Source of the DNA: Phycisphaerales bacterium
GTDB taxonomy: Bacteria; Planctomycetota; Phycisphaerae; Phycisphaerales; UBA1924
Direction of reading: 5' to 3'
Length of the DNA stretch: 64,000 nucleotides
Assembly: GCA_028289195.1 (NCBI GenBank)
Contig: JANQQR010000002.1
Coordinates: 186,001-250,000, forward strand
The translations under genes were made by a program, and so were the position numbers. Under the pieces are notes generated by a model. The model ran no database searches. It was given only the letters and a program-made list of their open reading frames with translations, and had not been told where the DNA came from. Positions 63,801 to 64,000 of the stretch are shown here, piece after piece. Each line of letters begins with the position of its first letter. Positions within the stretch are counted from its first letter, which is position 1.

Positions 63801-64000
63801 CCACAAGCCCGTTGGCGTCGAGATCCGATGCCGTCCCGTGCAGGTGGACGAGGTCCCCGCCGATGATCCCGCTCTCCCAGAGGTCCCAGCCGGACTCGTT
63901 GCGGAGCATGAACCGCTCCGGCTGTCCCGTGCCCTGGTCGAGCACCGCGCCGCTCATCGGAGAAAGCACTATCCAAGACGCGTAGTGCTGGGAGGTGGAT
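60862..64000 (-). CDS. Very large surface protein with Thr-Ser repeats and nuclease-like C-terminus (N-terminus cut by window edge)
   Basis: The frame is open to the window edge, so only the C-terminal 1046 residues or so are seen. Order from the visible N-side: dockerin-like EF-hand repeats (DLDANGLVDLSDL, DSDLDGRVGMAEI), a Cys-rich linker, about 27 Thr-Ser pairs (hexamer repeat 63297-63463), a TDTDTDT stretch, beta-rich modules with IEILAPSLPDSRI, then a 300-residue C-terminal region. That region has IGEMDFVRI and about 30 residues later VFEVKTSARG, the D...ExK pattern of PD-(D/E)XK nucleases, and ends in AFPSDASQAQAAMLYEYD and ELSDIPDE. Lower GC in the C-terminal part suggests exchange. 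A polymorphic-toxin-like protein is a hypothesis. Confidence 0.8.
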   Translation of the reverse strand, partial: STSQHYASWIVLSPMSGAVLDQGTGQPERFMLRNESGWDLWESGIIGGDLVHLHGTASDLDANGLVDLSDLRGLVTRFGQDAPEWTGIFAPISGDSDLDGRVGMAEITEALAVYGITDSDLYAGLEPHNPFGAGVAWTNGQTGYRIYGNDNPGVDDCSGDGCFDCTWNPFCGVSGGATTGTGTSTSTSTSTSTSTSTSTSTSTSTSTSTATSTSTSTSTSTSTSTSTSTSTSTSTGPDTTDTDTDTDTGGGGGPDPCGISIEILAPSLPDSRIVVLSSPNDAIPMSVQVSTFGSISLTDVEISGHSLGGWEYSGSGTGLHTPAEITLPGAYAIEAWPIDGYCNGDPLEGAQYDGECFAVVESRTIKLRLGEQARLFAFGEFDCYSEGYVTIDDSSVADLVSCNASPQSGASEMDASGGVCCRAKAPGTTTLRLRVGSASGPVVLSFPVQVQNWVEVDFQVAGGPNGLASDRVEDFEAGRVILANTFDQDFDGLPDYADGFDLLGSASSEDDSCPEVSFTPVLLSTGGFTSPGQTFTIAYSASDPALVDLNQAYPDNLPPGRMRLWTRGGASARDPRAISQGGDYIPPGSYLPADLGISELGHPVEFYLETVRESTAVGGDGILVTVDGIGNGDIALVTSTRVEYVTVDDATGLIMPAPSLLPSHPYDGASSLLPWPEVIEFFHRAIEHEAHIYDPRDLSSRRLTLAGVELPVWHTGTAWATERFWIDPLPHLVDPRIGLSQSSALHRVPLLTDLAEWSYNPSGRKSRIEIPIASETDEMFKAAQEAAIKEIKDAPNWRANYPNDSDQAAFGKELHRRMGTKMHGRDRWLASVWVRTDTLEVVAINPPTTPPPGTPTNLIGEMDFVRIASNSELNVGDTFSMDVVQDGDSVFEVKTSARGRVSASQAQRYSLFTGDSFKLSTPSQRFSNGSFEPHPIGGKLHRLNKLFAAAPLVAGALTIAFPSDASQAQAAMLYEYDQWIHSIKHDDYNTAVQQGIEFLGAMSHYSIMTTGQPIPISAQFYAVPHIVARAQSAIEEFELSDIPDE
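63297..63463 (-). repeat. Hexanucleotide repeat coding a Thr-Ser linker
   Basis: About 27 units of 6 bp (GACGTN/GAGGTC in plus-strand reading) code alternating Thr and Ser. Many synonymous changes and one Ala interruption are visible, showing selection on the amino-acid pattern rather than recent slippage. It forms a long flexible stalk between the dockerin-like and beta-rich parts of the large surface protein. Confidence 0.85.

Overview
The window is a high-GC bacterial chromosome segment with densely packed, translationally coupled operons. The gene content suggests a planctomycete, most likely of the Phycisphaerae: PEP-CTERM-like secreted proteins ending in an Arg-rich tail, dockerin-like surface proteins, a PknB-type kinase fused to TolB-like and TPR regions, HTTM and PEGA/SUMF1-fold proteins, and both nap and nrf nitrate-ammonification genes. 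This lineage call is inferred from gene families; there is no rRNA or marker gene to confirm it.

Layout. (1) 1-5.2 kb, minus: an nrf operon (lipoprotein, fused CcsBA haem-lyase, NrfH, NrfA running off the left edge). (2) 5.4-12.5 kb: an OprP-like porin, a secreted GH17 glucanase, a two-subunit sodium/substrate symporter and a Ser/Thr kinase. (3) 12.5-29.4 kb: two divergent operons with 17 genes. The minus arm (8 genes) encodes lipoproteins, secreted coiled-coil proteins, ExbB, ExbD, a TonB-like protein and two proteins that share a C-terminal helix. The plus arm (9 genes) encodes two lipoproteins, a pseudokinase, a PEGA/SUMF1-fold protein, a 56-aa secreted peptide, a second MotA/TolQ/ExbB protein, an Hsp70/actin-fold ATPase-like protein and two membrane-anchored vWA proteins. 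I read it as one uncharacterised proton-motive-force-driven envelope machine, and it is the best candidate for a new system here. (4) 29.5-37.7 kb: an NAD(P)-binding/DUF2867/membrane fusion, small hypothetical genes, an SDR without its catalytic Tyr, a nitroreductase, and a set made of a Tat-exported aconitase X, its swivel subunit and a Tat-exported halohydrin-dehalogenase-like SDR. (5) 37.8-42.7 kb: a beta-helix protein, a CIA30-fasciclin protein and a DUF900 lipoprotein hydrolase. (6) 42.8-50.4 kb: periplasmic nitrate reductase (napDAB, napF, one unknown) divergent from a tetrahaem cytochrome / FeS / NrfD quinol-oxidising module. (7) 50.5-55 kb: three PEP-CTERM-like genes, a repeat array, a receiver-like protein and a sigma-54 activator. 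(8) 55.3-59 kb: an SLC13 permease and an HTTM protein. (9) 59.3-64 kb, lower GC: three unknown genes behind a very large Thr-Ser-repeat surface protein with a nuclease-like C-terminal segment, running off the right edge.

How the genes work together: Nap would reduce nitrate to nitrite in the periplasm with electrons from quinol through the NrfD/FeS/tetrahaem module. NrfHA would then reduce nitrite to ammonium, with CcsBA attaching haem to all these cytochromes. Four decayed copies of a tRNA-fMet-like 3' end, all in the same orientation, sit at 41.1, 50.45, 55.1 and 57.4 kb. Two of them bracket the DUF900 gene and the nap locus, which suggests past insertion of gene blocks, or a dispersed tRNA/terminator-derived repeat.
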